Of a stretch of 64,000 nt of DNA, positions 53,227 to 63,292 are shown in pieces. The stretch comes from UBA6183 sp943372215. Its GTDB lineage: Bacteria; Bacteroidota; Bacteroidia; UKL13-3. The stretch spans positions 124,001 through 188,000 of the forward strand of contig CALRXU020000001.1 in the NCBI GenBank assembly GCA_943372215.1, written 5' to 3'. A model generated the notes under the pieces. It made no database searches, was not told where the DNA came from, and saw only the letters and a program-made list of their open reading frames with translations. Both the position numbers and the translations under genes were made by a program. Each line of letters starts with the position of its first letter. Within the stretch, counting starts at the first letter, position 1.

Positions 53227-55578
53227 TTAAAATTTAATGTTCCACGATACTGAAGGGATAAAAGGAAATAATGTGATTTGTTTTAATACCACATCTCCGT
53301 TGCTTTGGGTTTGACTGTAGTAAAAGAAGGGGTTTAACCTATTGTACACATTATACACGCTAAACTCCCAGGTACGCACCCACCACGCCATTTTTTTACT
53401 GATTTGTATGCCAATATCCATGCGGTGGTAGGCAGCCATTCTAAAGGCATTACGTCCGGTATAAACTGACGCAGTCTCGAAAAATCCACCCCTATTTACA
53501 TTACCTGAAGGGTTATGTATTGGCGCATTGAACTCTGCAACAGGTAAGGTAATTGCATTTCCAGTGCCATAAACCCAGGTTGAGGATAGGGTGATACCAT
53601 TTCGTGTACCTTGTTGTTCACGCATTTTATAAATTGCCACCACACTGATATCATGCCTTCTATCATAACGGGCCCAAAAAGCTTTGCCAAAATTCAATTC
53701 ATCAAATTGCCATTGAGTCCAGCTTAAGGTATAACCAATCCATCCGGTTAACTTCCCTGTTTTACGTTGCAGTAAAAACTCTGCTCCATAACTTTTTCCT
53801 TTTCCACTGGTAATATTTCTTTCATAAGCAAACTTATCGGCATTGCTTGCATCATCAACTTCTAAAAAGCTTGCCCCTTCTTTGTAAGCAATAATATTAT
53901 TCATTGTTTTGTAATACCCTTCAATACTTACGCTGAAATTTCTATTGATAAAATCCTTAGCAAAACCAGCAGCCACTTGTAAACTTCTTTGCGGTTTTAA
54001 ATTATCGCTACTGGGTACCCATAAATCAGTTGGCAAGCCAATACCCGTGTTTGATAACAAATGCACATATTGATTCATCAATGCAAATGATGCCTTAAAG
54101 GCCAAATCGCTTTTAATGTTGTAGGATGAATTTAACCGAGGCTCAAGGTTAACATAGTTTTTGCTGCCCGCAGTAAAATGGGTTAACCGCAAACCCGGAT
54201 TAACCCTAGTGCGCAGGCCAACCTTAATGTCATCTTCAATGTATAATGCATTTTCAAACGAGCCTATTACATTCTTGCTGGTGGTATCTGTAGAGGTGTA
54301 ATCGTCTTTTAACACCAACGCAGAAGGCGTAAACTGGTGGTAAATGGCTTGCCCTCCATACCTGATGCTGTGTTTATTGTTGGGTCGGTAATCAACGTCA
54401 TGTTTTAAAGAATAATCCCTTATCCCTGAACCATACAACAGCGTGTATCTTTCTCCATCAAACTTCTCCTCTAAAGTAATGTTAAATTTATAATCGCTAA
54501 ATACAAATGCCGTATTGCTAAATGTTTTGTTGTTGTATAAATGATTCCACCTAAGCGTTGCCGTTGCATTACCCCAATTGATGCCACCCTTATTGTAATT
54601 GTTGTTTCCGTAAACGCTCTTGTAATAAAATTTATCTCTACCAAAATATCCACTTAAGTACAGCCTGTTTTTATTATTGATTTCATAATTGGCTTTTGCA
54701 TTAAAGTCGTAAAAATAGTAGCCCCCTTTATTGTCAGCCGGTTGAAAAGGGAGTGTAAGCACATCAAAATAAGTTCTTCGGGCTGAAACCAAAAAGGATG
54801 ATTTATTTTTAACAATTGGCCCTTCTAATAAGAAACGGGAAGAAAGCACGCCAATACCCGCTTCACCTTTAAACTTTTGCTTATCCCCTTCTTTCATACT
54901 CATGTCAATTACAGATGATAACCTTCCTCCGTAACGTGCCGGGAAACCACCTTTGGTGAGCTCAATACTTTTTAAGGCATCGCCATTAAACAAGCTAAAA
55001 AAACCAAACAGGTGAAAAGCGTTGTAAACGGTTGCCTCATCTAATATAATCAGGTTCTGATCAGGCCCCCCGCCACGCACGTAAATACCTGAATTTCCTT
55101 CACTTGGTTTTTGTACACCGGGAAGCAACTGTATTACTTTAAGCACATCTTTTTCGCCCAATAATGCTGGAATATCCTTTACCTGACTTACCGGAATTTC
55201 AATCACACTCATGCGGGTTTGCTCTGCCAACCGTTGGTTTACTTTATCTGTAGTAACAACGGCCTCTTTTAACTGATTTGATTCTGTTAACTCAATGTTT
55301 AGTTCCTGATCGGCAATTAGTTTGATGTGAAATGCCTTAGGTGTATACCCTACATAACTGATAATCAAATCAAAGGTATCGGCAGGTAAGGTAAAGGAGA
55401 AAAAACCGTACGCATTGGTGGTGGTTCCCATTTTAAATTTAGGTGCAGCAATGGTTGCCCCAATAAGCAGCTCTTTACTTCCTGCATCTTTAATAAAACC
55501 ACTAACCACCCATTTGTTTTGTGCATTAATAACTAATACAGAACACATTAAGACAAATAACCCGATTGATTTATGCAT
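53227..55578 (-). CDS. TonB-dependent outer membrane receptor with carboxypeptidase-like N-domain
   Basis: A 783-residue receptor. Signal peptide (MHKSIGLFVLMCSVLVINAQ), then a carboxypeptidase-regulatory-like beta-domain (VSGFIKDAGSKELLIGATI), the plug (VLKVIQLLPGVQKPSEGNSG, VRGGGPDQNLIILDEATVYN), and the beta-barrel ending in FIPSVSWNIKF with a terminal Phe. It imports an unknown ligand using TonB energy; operon with DUF4249. Confidence 0.93.
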   Translation of the reverse strand: MHKSIGLFVLMCSVLVINAQNKWVVSGFIKDAGSKELLIGATIAAPKFKMGTTTNAYGFFSFTLPADTFDLIISYVGYTPKAFHIKLIADQELNIELTESNQLKEAVVTTDKVNQRLAEQTRMSVIEIPVSQVKDIPALLGEKDVLKVIQLLPGVQKPSEGNSGIYVRGGGPDQNLIILDEATVYNAFHLFGFFSLFNGDALKSIELTKGGFPARYGGRLSSVIDMSMKEGDKQKFKGEAGIGVLSSRFLLEGPIVKNKSSFLVSARRTYFDVLTLPFQPADNKGGYYFYDFNAKANYEINNKNRLYLSGYFGRDKFYYKSVYGNNNYNKGGINWGNATATLRWNHLYNNKTFSNTAFVFSDYKFNITLEEKFDGERYTLLYGSGIRDYSLKHDVDYRPNNKHSIRYGGQAIYHQFTPSALVLKDDYTSTDTTSKNVIGSFENALYIEDDIKVGLRTRVNPGLRLTHFTAGSKNYVNLEPRLNSSYNIKSDLAFKASFALMNQYVHLLSNTGIGLPTDLWVPSSDNLKPQRSLQVAAGFAKDFINRNFSVSIEGYYKTMNNIIAYKEGASFLEVDDASNADKFAYERNITSGKGKSYGAEFLLQRKTGKLTGWIGYTLSWTQWQFDELNFGKAFWARYDRRHDISVVAIYKMREQQGTRNGITLSSTWVYGTGNAITLPVAEFNAPIHNPSGNVNRGGFFETASVYTGRNAFRMAAYHRMDIGIQISKKMAWWVRTWEFSVYNVYNRLNPFFYYSQTQSNGDVVLKQITLFPFIPSVSWNIKF

Positions 55579-55766
55579 ACTTTTTTTGAATAGTTGTTTG
55601 TAAGACTAAATAAGGACATCATACCCCTATCAGCCGCAGAAATAAACTTAAATGTACTTTTTTTATTGTAATCAATATCATAAATAGCTTTTTTTCGTTA
55701 AAAAAACCGATAGCATAGGATGTTCCATTCATTTCTTATTATTGTCTCTACCCAATATATCCAATT

Positions 55767-56567
55767 ATGAATCGTTTAATGACAATTGTTTTACTCCTAT
55801 TGGCTACTGACGTGTATAGCCAAAGACAGGCTATTCCTCCGCAAACATTAAGGGAAGCCAATATTGCATATTCCAAACGCACTTGGCGGGTAATTGAGTT
55901 AAGCGAGCGACAAAACCAAGTGGCCAAATGGCCCAAAAACCCGTTATCAAGGGTATTGTACCAAGCGGCTTTAAACGGGCAATTGGTGCCTTATATGGAT
56001 GATTCATTAACCCGTTTTTATACCCTGGAGGAATTTAGCAGACTTGGCAGTGATAGCTTTCTGGTAAAAAAACTAACTGACCCAAATGGAACTGAAGACG
56101 ATGGGTATTCCACAGATACCGTGGCTGATTTATTTAACCCCACCATTAAAATACAGTGTTTAATGATTATGGAAGAGTGGTATTTTGATACCAGACAAGG
56201 CCAAATGCGGGCGCAAATCATTGCCATAGCTCCTTTGTATCAACGAACCATTGCAGGTATTGATGCGGGCTATGTACCTTTATGCTGGTTTAAATACCAC
56301 GACCGCTTAAACCAAGAAACAGATTGCCGTGATGTGTTGGTAAACCAATTGATGTATAATTCTGGTAACGCGTACCAAAAATTTAGCTATGACGATTGGT
56401 TTGAGCAGCGAAATTTTAGCAGTTTTATTGTGAAAGAAAGCAATCCTTATGATACTTTTTTAATGGATGATGCAGAAGTGCGTAAAGATGGGTTAGAAGC
56501 CTTGATTAAGGCGGCAAAACTTAAGGCGCAGCAATTGGCAGAAGAAAACGATGCTTTTGAGCATTAG
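55767..56567 (+). CDS. gldN: GldN/PorN-like type IX secretion/gliding protein
   Basis: A 266-residue exported protein (signal MNRLMTIVLLLLATDVYSQ). The motifs REANIAYSKRTWRVIELSERQN (near residue 29), NPLSRVLYQAALNGQL, ADLFNPTIKIQCLMIMEEWYFDTR and QIIAIAPLY match the GldN family, the periplasmic ring-associated component. It is not next to gldKLM, as is usual for gldN, so it may be a paralogue. The next gene is a PorG-like protein. Confidence 0.72.
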   Translation: MNRLMTIVLLLLATDVYSQRQAIPPQTLREANIAYSKRTWRVIELSERQNQVAKWPKNPLSRVLYQAALNGQLVPYMDDSLTRFYTLEEFSRLGSDSFLVKKLTDPNGTEDDGYSTDTVADLFNPTIKIQCLMIMEEWYFDTRQGQMRAQIIAIAPLYQRTIAGIDAGYVPLCWFKYHDRLNQETDCRDVLVNQLMYNSGNAYQKFSYDDWFEQRNFSSFIVKESNPYDTFLMDDAEVRKDGLEALIKAAKLKAQQLAEENDAFEH

Positions 56568-56682
56568 TTAAAACCTCAACACCTAGAACAGCCACCTAAA
56601 CCCATGTTCAGCCAATTATCCCCCTTTTACGAAAATTATTATTAACTCTTTGGTTATAAGCGTTTTTTGAGCCAGGAAAATA

Positions 56683-56690
56683 TATCTTTG
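56683..56690 (+). promoter_or_regulatory. -7 box before the PorG-like gene
   Basis: TATCTTTG matches TAnnTTTG, 28 bp before the ATG. No good -33 box at the usual spacing. Confidence 0.35.
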
Positions 56691-56710
56691 GATGGAGAAA
56701 CAACCACCCT

Positions 56711-57565
56711 ATGAAAAAATCAAGTTGCTGCTTATTCATTTGCCTGTTTGCGGTGTTTACCCAATCCGCTTTTGCACAAAAGTTAGATATTGGGCTAATG
56801 GCTGGCGGCACACATTATTATGGTGATGTGGTAAATGAGCTAGAAATAAGCACCATTAGTTATGCTGCCGGAGGATTTGTTAGGTACAGATTAAGCCATT
56901 TTACGGCATTAAAAGCTACCGGTATTTATGCTAAAATAAAGGGTGATGATAAAAACAGCTCTAGCGAATGGCAAAGAAACCGCAATTGGAATTTTGAAAC
57001 ACTTATTCTGGAAGGTTCTTTACAAATTGAGTTCAATTTAGTTGAAGACCGAAATACTTCCAGGAAGTTAAAAAACAAAATGATTCCTTATTTATTTGCA
57101 GGTATTGGGGCATTTTACTTTAAACCACAAAGCATAATTATTGGCCCTGACGGAAGCGAACACTTGCAAAGCCTGGCTCCATTAAAATTATCGGGCGTAA
57201 GTTACAGCCAAATAGCGGCCACCGTTCCGGTTGGCATAGGCTTTAGGTATTACATCAGTAAAAAAATATTGTTTGGTGGTGAGTTTGGCTTGCGGTACAC
57301 CAACACTTCTTATATAGATGATATTGGCGGTGCAGATAAATATGTAGCCGCTGAAAGCACTCCTTTTCCTAAAGCCACCAACCACTTTTACAACCAATCT
57401 ACCACTGATAAAAACACGGGCGATTACAGGGGAAAAATGGGGCTGGCTAAGTTAAGCCTGAATGATATGTATGCCGTTTTTGGCCTTTCGTTGGCTTATA
57501 ATTTTAACAAAACCAAAAGCGGAGGTAGCAACACTAAACAACAAGGTTGCCCTAGGTTTTATTAG
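56711..57565 (+). CDS. porG: PorG-like outer membrane protein (DUF6089 type)
   Basis: A 284-residue protein with a signal peptide (MKKSSCCLFICLFAVFTQSAFAQ). The barrel begins LDIGLMAGGTHYYGDV and includes RYRLSHFTALKATGIYAKIKGDD, PYLFAGIGAFYF, VGIGFRYYISKKILFGGEFGLRYT and YAVFGLSLAYNF, a pattern of PorG/DUF6089, the outer membrane partner of the type IX ring. Function is inferred from family resemblance; other small barrels share some features. Confidence 0.7.
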   Translation: MKKSSCCLFICLFAVFTQSAFAQKLDIGLMAGGTHYYGDVVNELEISTISYAAGGFVRYRLSHFTALKATGIYAKIKGDDKNSSSEWQRNRNWNFETLILEGSLQIEFNLVEDRNTSRKLKNKMIPYLFAGIGAFYFKPQSIIIGPDGSEHLQSLAPLKLSGVSYSQIAATVPVGIGFRYYISKKILFGGEFGLRYTNTSYIDDIGGADKYVAAESTPFPKATNHFYNQSTTDKNTGDYRGKMGLAKLSLNDMYAVFGLSLAYNFNKTKSGGSNTKQQGCPRFY

Positions 57566-57830
57566 GGCATTTTCCCTAAGGATACTCATTTACCGAAACA
57601 ACTGCTTACTGCTTTTCTCTTTCTGAAAACCTGACATTTACACCCTTCAAAACGAAGCGCCCCATTATCGAAAATGGAAACTTAGCCCTAGTAGAACATA
57701 TTGAAGAGTTGATGAATGCCTAACATGTGCATAAAAGCAAGCTAGTGTTTGTGGCTTGTTTAACAACCGCAAATCAACGGACAACAAGCGCACGTTTTTG
57801 TTTTACACAAATGTAAACGATATTTTACTC
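57566..57830. other. Gap between the PorG-like and giant secreted-protein genes
   Basis: No credible gene. A short hairpin TTAGGG/CCCTAA occurs just after the PorG-like stop (near 57562-57579) without a T-run. A small open stretch near 57630-57723, ending HIEELMNA before a stop, has no usable start and may be chance or a remnant. Confidence 0.4.
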
Positions 57831-57876
57831 ACCTGCAAGCTGCTTAAGCTATCTTTAAGCCAAAGCACTCGCAGGT
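57831..57876 (-). terminator. Long hairpin after the giant secreted-protein gene
   Basis: ACCTGC (57831-57836) pairs with GCAGGT (57871-57876), and GCTTAA (57842-57847) with TTAAGC (57855-57860). It starts 15 bp after the gene's stop on the minus strand. The T-run is weak (AGTAAAAT), so a terminator role is probable rather than certain. Confidence 0.4.
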
Positions 57877-57890
57877 AAGTTGCTGCCTGG

Positions 57891-60800
57891 TTACTGCACC
57901 ACCATTCTTTTCACCGCCACCAGCTTGCCATCTACAACCAACTGGTAATAATACATGCCTTTTTGCAGGGTATTGGCATCCAATACTACACTGCCTTTTA
58001 GGGCAACCAATGGTATGGTTTGTATAAGCTGGCTCAGTGTATTGGTTATGGTAATGCTAGCGGTTTTGTAATCGGGCTTGAGTTCGTAATCTATTTGGGT
58101 GGTGTGGTTAAATGGATTTGGTTTGTTGTTGCCCAATATATTTTGGTTAAACAATTGCTGAGGCTTATTGGTCGGTGTGGTTTCATCAACCCAAACTAGT
58201 GACTCATTTGTATTGCCACGTTTGCCAAATGCGTACATGCCTATGTGTAAACTATCTACCCAAACGGTATCGCAGTGCTGGCGCATACCGCAAGCATTGG
58301 TAGCTTGTAAACACACCCTATAGCTGCTATCAAATGCAGGGAAGGTGTGTATGGGGTTGATAGCCGTGCTGCTGTCTCCATCCCCAAATATCCATAGATA
58401 GCTAGCTCCGTTTATGGTTTGGGTGTAATTGCTAAAATACACCGTGGAATCTGTTTGGTAGTTGATACCAAACAAAGTACCCGGCAACGTATCTACATAA
58501 ACGGTAATATGGTCATACTCCAAGGTATCATATATTGGTGTGGGTGGTGGTTCATCTGCTCCCGCTTGTTCTAATAGGGCGTAAAGGGTGTAGGTGGTGG
58601 TAACAGATGGCCAAACATTTGTGCCTGATGAGTTTACATTGGCTAAAGTAGAATCAGCTTTCCACAGCAATGTTAAAGCGCAAGTTGATGAATAACATAA
58701 GGTATTTGGCGGACAAGGATACCCATAGAACCCAATAAACGTAGTATCCCCTTTACAAATGGTTTGATCAAAGCCGGCTTTGGCGCAATCTAACACTTTT
58801 ACCACTACGGAATCTTTTACGGTGCAACTTCCGCTTACGGCTGTGAGGGTGTATTTAGTGGTAGTGTTTGGGGCAGCCGTTGGATTGAGGGTATTGCTGT
58901 TGGTTAAACCCGTGGTGGGACTCCAGCTAAAGCTGCTGTATCCGCTTCCTTTGGTTTTAATTTGCACATTGGTGTAACCTCCTAGATTAGGATATATTTT
59001 TAAGCTATCGCGCAAGATGTTTATGCCAAGCGGTATATGCACAGTATCCATAACGGTACTATCCGAGCAAACCCCATACACCGTTAATCCTACCAAATAA
59101 CGGTAACCACCTTTCCACTTAAAGCCAGGAAAAGCAAAACTACTATCCACATCCATTAAGGTGTCTATAGCCCATTCCTGAGTATAATCATCTGGTTGCA
59201 ATGCTCCCAAAGTATCTAGATAAGCACTATCTAAACGTTGCACATACCACAAATGTTTAACAGGTGTGGTTGGCGCACCAGAGGCCGACCCGTTGGCGGT
59301 AATGGTACCCACACCTTCACAGCCAGTTGCATTAACCGTAAATGCAGCCACAGGTTTAGGGGCAATGCTGATGGTTTTGCTTAGGTTATCCGTTTCCGCA
59401 CAATCATTACTCACATCAAAATTAATACTATAGCTACCTGCTTCATTTAGCGATGGCAACATCAAGGTATTAAAGCGCGGAGAATCAGAGGTTGATTCCT
59501 TGCTATAAAACAACCCATTGTTGCCATAAATATCCAGTTTGTAGTAAGTTTCGTTTAGCACAGAATACTCTTTTAACAAAATGGGGATATTGGCACAAGT
59601 AAGGGTTGGAAATATTAAACGTGCAACAGGCGTACTAAAATTACACCAGCCAAAATCTCTATTATTAATGCCGTGCAATGGGCGGTACGTTTTTAAATCA
59701 CAAAAAGGAATGCAATTGCTGTTGGCATAAATGCCCGTTACTTTGGTAACAGGGTTGTAGGTGAATTTGCCCATGCCCCCATCAGGGTTGGTTCCTGCAA
59801 CTGTAGGTAAGCTACCTGTTAAACGCACAAAAAACACATTGTTATCCGTGGTATCAACGGTTGGGGTATCCGCAAAAAAGTAAATGTCGCTGCTGTCTTC
59901 AATGCATACATAGGACCCTTCTTCGGCAATAATTTCCCCAAAGGCTTTGGGGCTTTTTACTTCATTGCCGCCAATTTCTACAATTGCCCCTTTACGTATT
60001 AGTAGTGTTCCACCTTTTAATACCAATATGGTGCTGTTATCACCAACATGGGTAAAGCTGCCACTATCCAAAACCAATGCCGCTTTGTCGTTTACGATAA
60101 TCATGCTGCGTTTGGTAGCTATTCGGTTGCGCACAGGGGTGCTGATGGTGCCTATGCCATCCATCGGATTTTCGTAAATATGGGAGTTTTCACCATCAAT
60201 TGCAAATAGTTTCAGGGTATCTTTGTTGGTAAATACGAAATCAGAACAAATACTCATTTTGCTGCCTTTGGTAATCTGCAATTCACCACTTGGTTGTATG
60301 ATATCTAAGTCATGACCCAATACCTCTTTGCTTCCAGTATCAAATACATACAGGGTATCAATAGGTTCGTTGGTGGGTGGGAAAAAGCAATCAGCCTGAC
60401 AAGGATCAGCCAATTCAATAGTAAATTTGGTAGGGCTTGTTATGGTAACTGCAATGGTAAATAAGCTATCGTTATATACATTGGGCAACTCATTGTCGCC
60501 AATCTTTGCCGTCATGGTGTAACCCGATTCAGCATCGGGCAAATAAAACGTTACTCCAGCACTCTGTGTACCTGGATCTACATAGGCTTCGTACTTAAAT
60601 TTTGAAATGAGTTTATAATCGGCATACAAGGTATCGGTGGCAGAAATATAGTTGGTATCGTTATATGCCAAATAAGTGCCATCCGTTAAGGAAGCTCGTT
60701 TAAATTTAACCCTGGAGTTACTGCAAGCACCGAGAGCAACTTTGGTATAAGTGCCCATACTCAACATGATATTTGTTGCATTTGTTTTTAAGGTATCTAA

Positions 60801-63287
60801 ACTGCTATTGTTTAATGGATCGGGAACAGTAGCAGAAGCTGTTTTTAGTTGACCGAAATGAAAGTTAGAGACAATATCAATAGGGCCGGTTAGTACAGGT
60901 GCATTACTTTTTCCCAACTTGCCAACTAGCGTATCAATTGTTGTTTGCGATTGAACCAGTGTGAATACATAATTCGGTGTTTCCGTTTTTGTTATAAGAG
61001 GAAGTAAGGAATCTGGATAACATAAAAAAGGCAATAACACAGATTGTACCAAAGTGTTTCTCTTTGACTGCGTTAGTACTAGTCGTGTATGGCTGTTTCC
61101 TGCAACTTGCTGATAGTTTTCGCCTACCTGCCAACTTACTGTAGGTGGATAATTTATACCATCAAGCAGAGCAAAATGATGAATGAGCTTATTACAGCCA
61201 TTGTTCCAAGTGCTCAGGCTTTTTGTTGCGTCAAAACTGTATGTATTATTTCCTACATAGCCATTTCCATTTAATTGCCAATGTAACCCATTTATATCTG
61301 TTTCATCTGTTATCCCTTTATCCCGCAATACATAATACAACGTTCCGTCTGCAAGTTCATGTTTAGTGGCTTCCCTACTCAACAAAATATTTGAAACAGG
61401 ATTTTGCCCCTGACCCCAATTACGCATTTGTTCAAAAAAATCTTGCCAGAAATTTGTAGTCCCTGAAAAGTTTGGTGAGATCTTCGACTTATACTTTAAA
61501 ACAAAACCATTATTATATGTTGTTACGTTATTTGATTGAGGTAGAAAAACGACCCTATTATCATACGCTTTTAAATAAAACACATTATGATGATCAAATT
61601 TATTGGTTTTTGCTCTGCTACCCCAACCAAAATACGCAGGATCAAGTGCTAGTTGCACATCGTTGGCATGTATCATAAAAGAAGCAAAATCAACCTCTTC
61701 GTGTGTCTCCTTTTCCGTAAAATCATTTGCACTCACATCAACAGCATCACCTGTTTCATTTAACATCACCAACTGGTGCTGTTTCTCTTTGTTAATTGAG
61801 TTAATTATTATATTACCTGCATTTTCAAGGTTTACCACGTCTGCTTTGGTTGATATAGTTACTGCCATATTGTTGCCGGCTACTATGGCAACATAATCAG
61901 CATAATTTGACACATTAAAACCATTGCTTATACCTTTATTAAATTTATCGTTACCCGTTAAACACAGGATATTGGTTTTATATGATTTTGCATTATCAAA
62001 TGATGGGATTAAACCACTTGGTGTTGAAATGGTATCGAACCAATTAAATATGTTTTTTATTTCGTGTTGGTTTAACAATACCTCTGTGGCAGTAGCCGGA
62101 TAAAAATTGGCTTGGGCGCGCATGGCGGGAAGTCCGCTTCTCAATAACCCATAATTTGCGTAGTCAGGCCCCTCTGCATAAGGGCTATAGGAGTCAGAGG
62201 TGGTATTTAAGGGCGATTGGGGGACATCTCTGGCAGGCCACCAATGTTTGCCTACAAACAGGTTTTCACGCAAACCTTCATACCCCAATTTGTTCCAGTT
62301 TATGGGGCTATAATTGGGGCGGGCTATTTGCATGCCTTTGCCTTTTAAAAAACCGAGTACACCACCAACGTAACTGGTTTCTACTCCAGCATCATTTAAT
62401 ACTTGCGCTGCCATCAACAGGGTGCTTGCTGCTTTAATGCCGTGGTTCTTCTTCCATCCGTATTTATGTTCTACCAATCCATCAAAGTTCTCACTGTACA
62501 TATAAAAATCGCGTACCATCCTGCGCAAACGGTTTCTGGGGCTGCATTTGCCTTGGTTTCTATCGGCATCGCCAAACCCGTAAGGGTTACGCCCGGCACT
62601 GCGCAACTCTGGCACCTCGTAAGCACCTTTTAACAGATCATAACATTGCAACCAAAACATAATGCTCTCGCTGTAATGCTGCATTTCGTCTAAAAAAATT
62701 TCTGCTTTATATAATTGCAGGGCTCCATAAGTGACTTGCCCAACTAAACCGGAAATAAACCAGAGTGGACTTGGTTTTTCGGCATCCACGCTTCCTGTAA
62801 TGTTATCAAACCCTTGCAAGGCACGGTCTCTAAAAGCATTGCGTGTGGCTCCAGTTGGGTCAAGTGTGTCTAGGTAATTACCATTACTATCCAACCCTAT
62901 TAAAAACACAAAGGCATTGTTTTTGGCCCAGTAGGGCAACTCACTAAAAGTATATACGCCATTAACTTTCTTTTTAAACCCATCATCGTCTGTGGTGTTG
63001 ATGGGCTTGATGGCATCTTTATATAACCCTTTATAGGTTTCATAAATTGGCCCCTTATCTATGTTCAAAGACGCAGTAATAATCGTTGCTCGTATAATTT
63101 GAATTGTGGAATCGAAAGGAAATCCATTTTTTCTATCAAAAATGGTATATGGATGCCCATATTGACCACCTGCAATTTGATGTCGTTTGCGATTCAACTC
63201 ATCGTAGCCTGTACAATTGTCCTGAGCCTTTATAATTGTATTCAGCAATAACATTAGAGCTATTAAGCTCAATTTTAAAACTTTCAT
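57891..63287 (-). CDS. Giant secreted type IX cargo protein with lyase-like N-terminus and PKD domain
   Basis: A 1798-residue protein: signal peptide (MKVLKLSLIALMLLLNTIIKAQ), then about 700 residues resembling an (alpha/alpha)-toroid plus beta-sandwich polysaccharide lyase (KKNHGIKAASTLLMAA, YAEGPDYANYGLLRSG near 372, then FGWGSRAKTNKFDHHN); a middle region of beta-helix-like strands (1020-1180); Ig-like and PKD domains with YLWIFGDGDSS near 1620; and a C-terminal sorting domain (KPNPFNHTTQIDY to KRMVVQ). The sugar is unknown and the lyase match is tentative. It lies 5 bp after a lipoprotein gene. Confidence 0.82.
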   Translation of the reverse strand: MKVLKLSLIALMLLLNTIIKAQDNCTGYDELNRKRHQIAGGQYGHPYTIFDRKNGFPFDSTIQIIRATIITASLNIDKGPIYETYKGLYKDAIKPINTTDDDGFKKKVNGVYTFSELPYWAKNNAFVFLIGLDSNGNYLDTLDPTGATRNAFRDRALQGFDNITGSVDAEKPSPLWFISGLVGQVTYGALQLYKAEIFLDEMQHYSESIMFWLQCYDLLKGAYEVPELRSAGRNPYGFGDADRNQGKCSPRNRLRRMVRDFYMYSENFDGLVEHKYGWKKNHGIKAASTLLMAAQVLNDAGVETSYVGGVLGFLKGKGMQIARPNYSPINWNKLGYEGLRENLFVGKHWWPARDVPQSPLNTTSDSYSPYAEGPDYANYGLLRSGLPAMRAQANFYPATATEVLLNQHEIKNIFNWFDTISTPSGLIPSFDNAKSYKTNILCLTGNDKFNKGISNGFNVSNYADYVAIVAGNNMAVTISTKADVVNLENAGNIIINSINKEKQHQLVMLNETGDAVDVSANDFTEKETHEEVDFASFMIHANDVQLALDPAYFGWGSRAKTNKFDHHNVFYLKAYDNRVVFLPQSNNVTTYNNGFVLKYKSKISPNFSGTTNFWQDFFEQMRNWGQGQNPVSNILLSREATKHELADGTLYYVLRDKGITDETDINGLHWQLNGNGYVGNNTYSFDATKSLSTWNNGCNKLIHHFALLDGINYPPTVSWQVGENYQQVAGNSHTRLVLTQSKRNTLVQSVLLPFLCYPDSLLPLITKTETPNYVFTLVQSQTTIDTLVGKLGKSNAPVLTGPIDIVSNFHFGQLKTASATVPDPLNNSSLDTLKTNATNIMLSMGTYTKVALGACSNSRVKFKRASLTDGTYLAYNDTNYISATDTLYADYKLISKFKYEAYVDPGTQSAGVTFYLPDAESGYTMTAKIGDNELPNVYNDSLFTIAVTITSPTKFTIELADPCQADCFFPPTNEPIDTLYVFDTGSKEVLGHDLDIIQPSGELQITKGSKMSICSDFVFTNKDTLKLFAIDGENSHIYENPMDGIGTISTPVRNRIATKRSMIIVNDKAALVLDSGSFTHVGDNSTILVLKGGTLLIRKGAIVEIGGNEVKSPKAFGEIIAEEGSYVCIEDSSDIYFFADTPTVDTTDNNVFFVRLTGSLPTVAGTNPDGGMGKFTYNPVTKVTGIYANSNCIPFCDLKTYRPLHGINNRDFGWCNFSTPVARLIFPTLTCANIPILLKEYSVLNETYYKLDIYGNNGLFYSKESTSDSPRFNTLMLPSLNEAGSYSINFDVSNDCAETDNLSKTISIAPKPVAAFTVNATGCEGVGTITANGSASGAPTTPVKHLWYVQRLDSAYLDTLGALQPDDYTQEWAIDTLMDVDSSFAFPGFKWKGGYRYLVGLTVYGVCSDSTVMDTVHIPLGINILRDSLKIYPNLGGYTNVQIKTKGSGYSSFSWSPTTGLTNSNTLNPTAAPNTTTKYTLTAVSGSCTVKDSVVVKVLDCAKAGFDQTICKGDTTFIGFYGYPCPPNTLCYSSTCALTLLWKADSTLANVNSSGTNVWPSVTTTYTLYALLEQAGADEPPPTPIYDTLEYDHITVYVDTLPGTLFGINYQTDSTVYFSNYTQTINGASYLWIFGDGDSSTAINPIHTFPAFDSSYRVCLQATNACGMRQHCDTVWVDSLHIGMYAFGKRGNTNESLVWVDETTPTNKPQQLFNQNILGNNKPNPFNHTTQIDYELKPDYKTASITITNTLSQLIQTIPLVALKGSVVLDANTLQKGMYYYQLVVDGKLVAVKRMVVQ

Positions 63288-63292
63288 AATCG

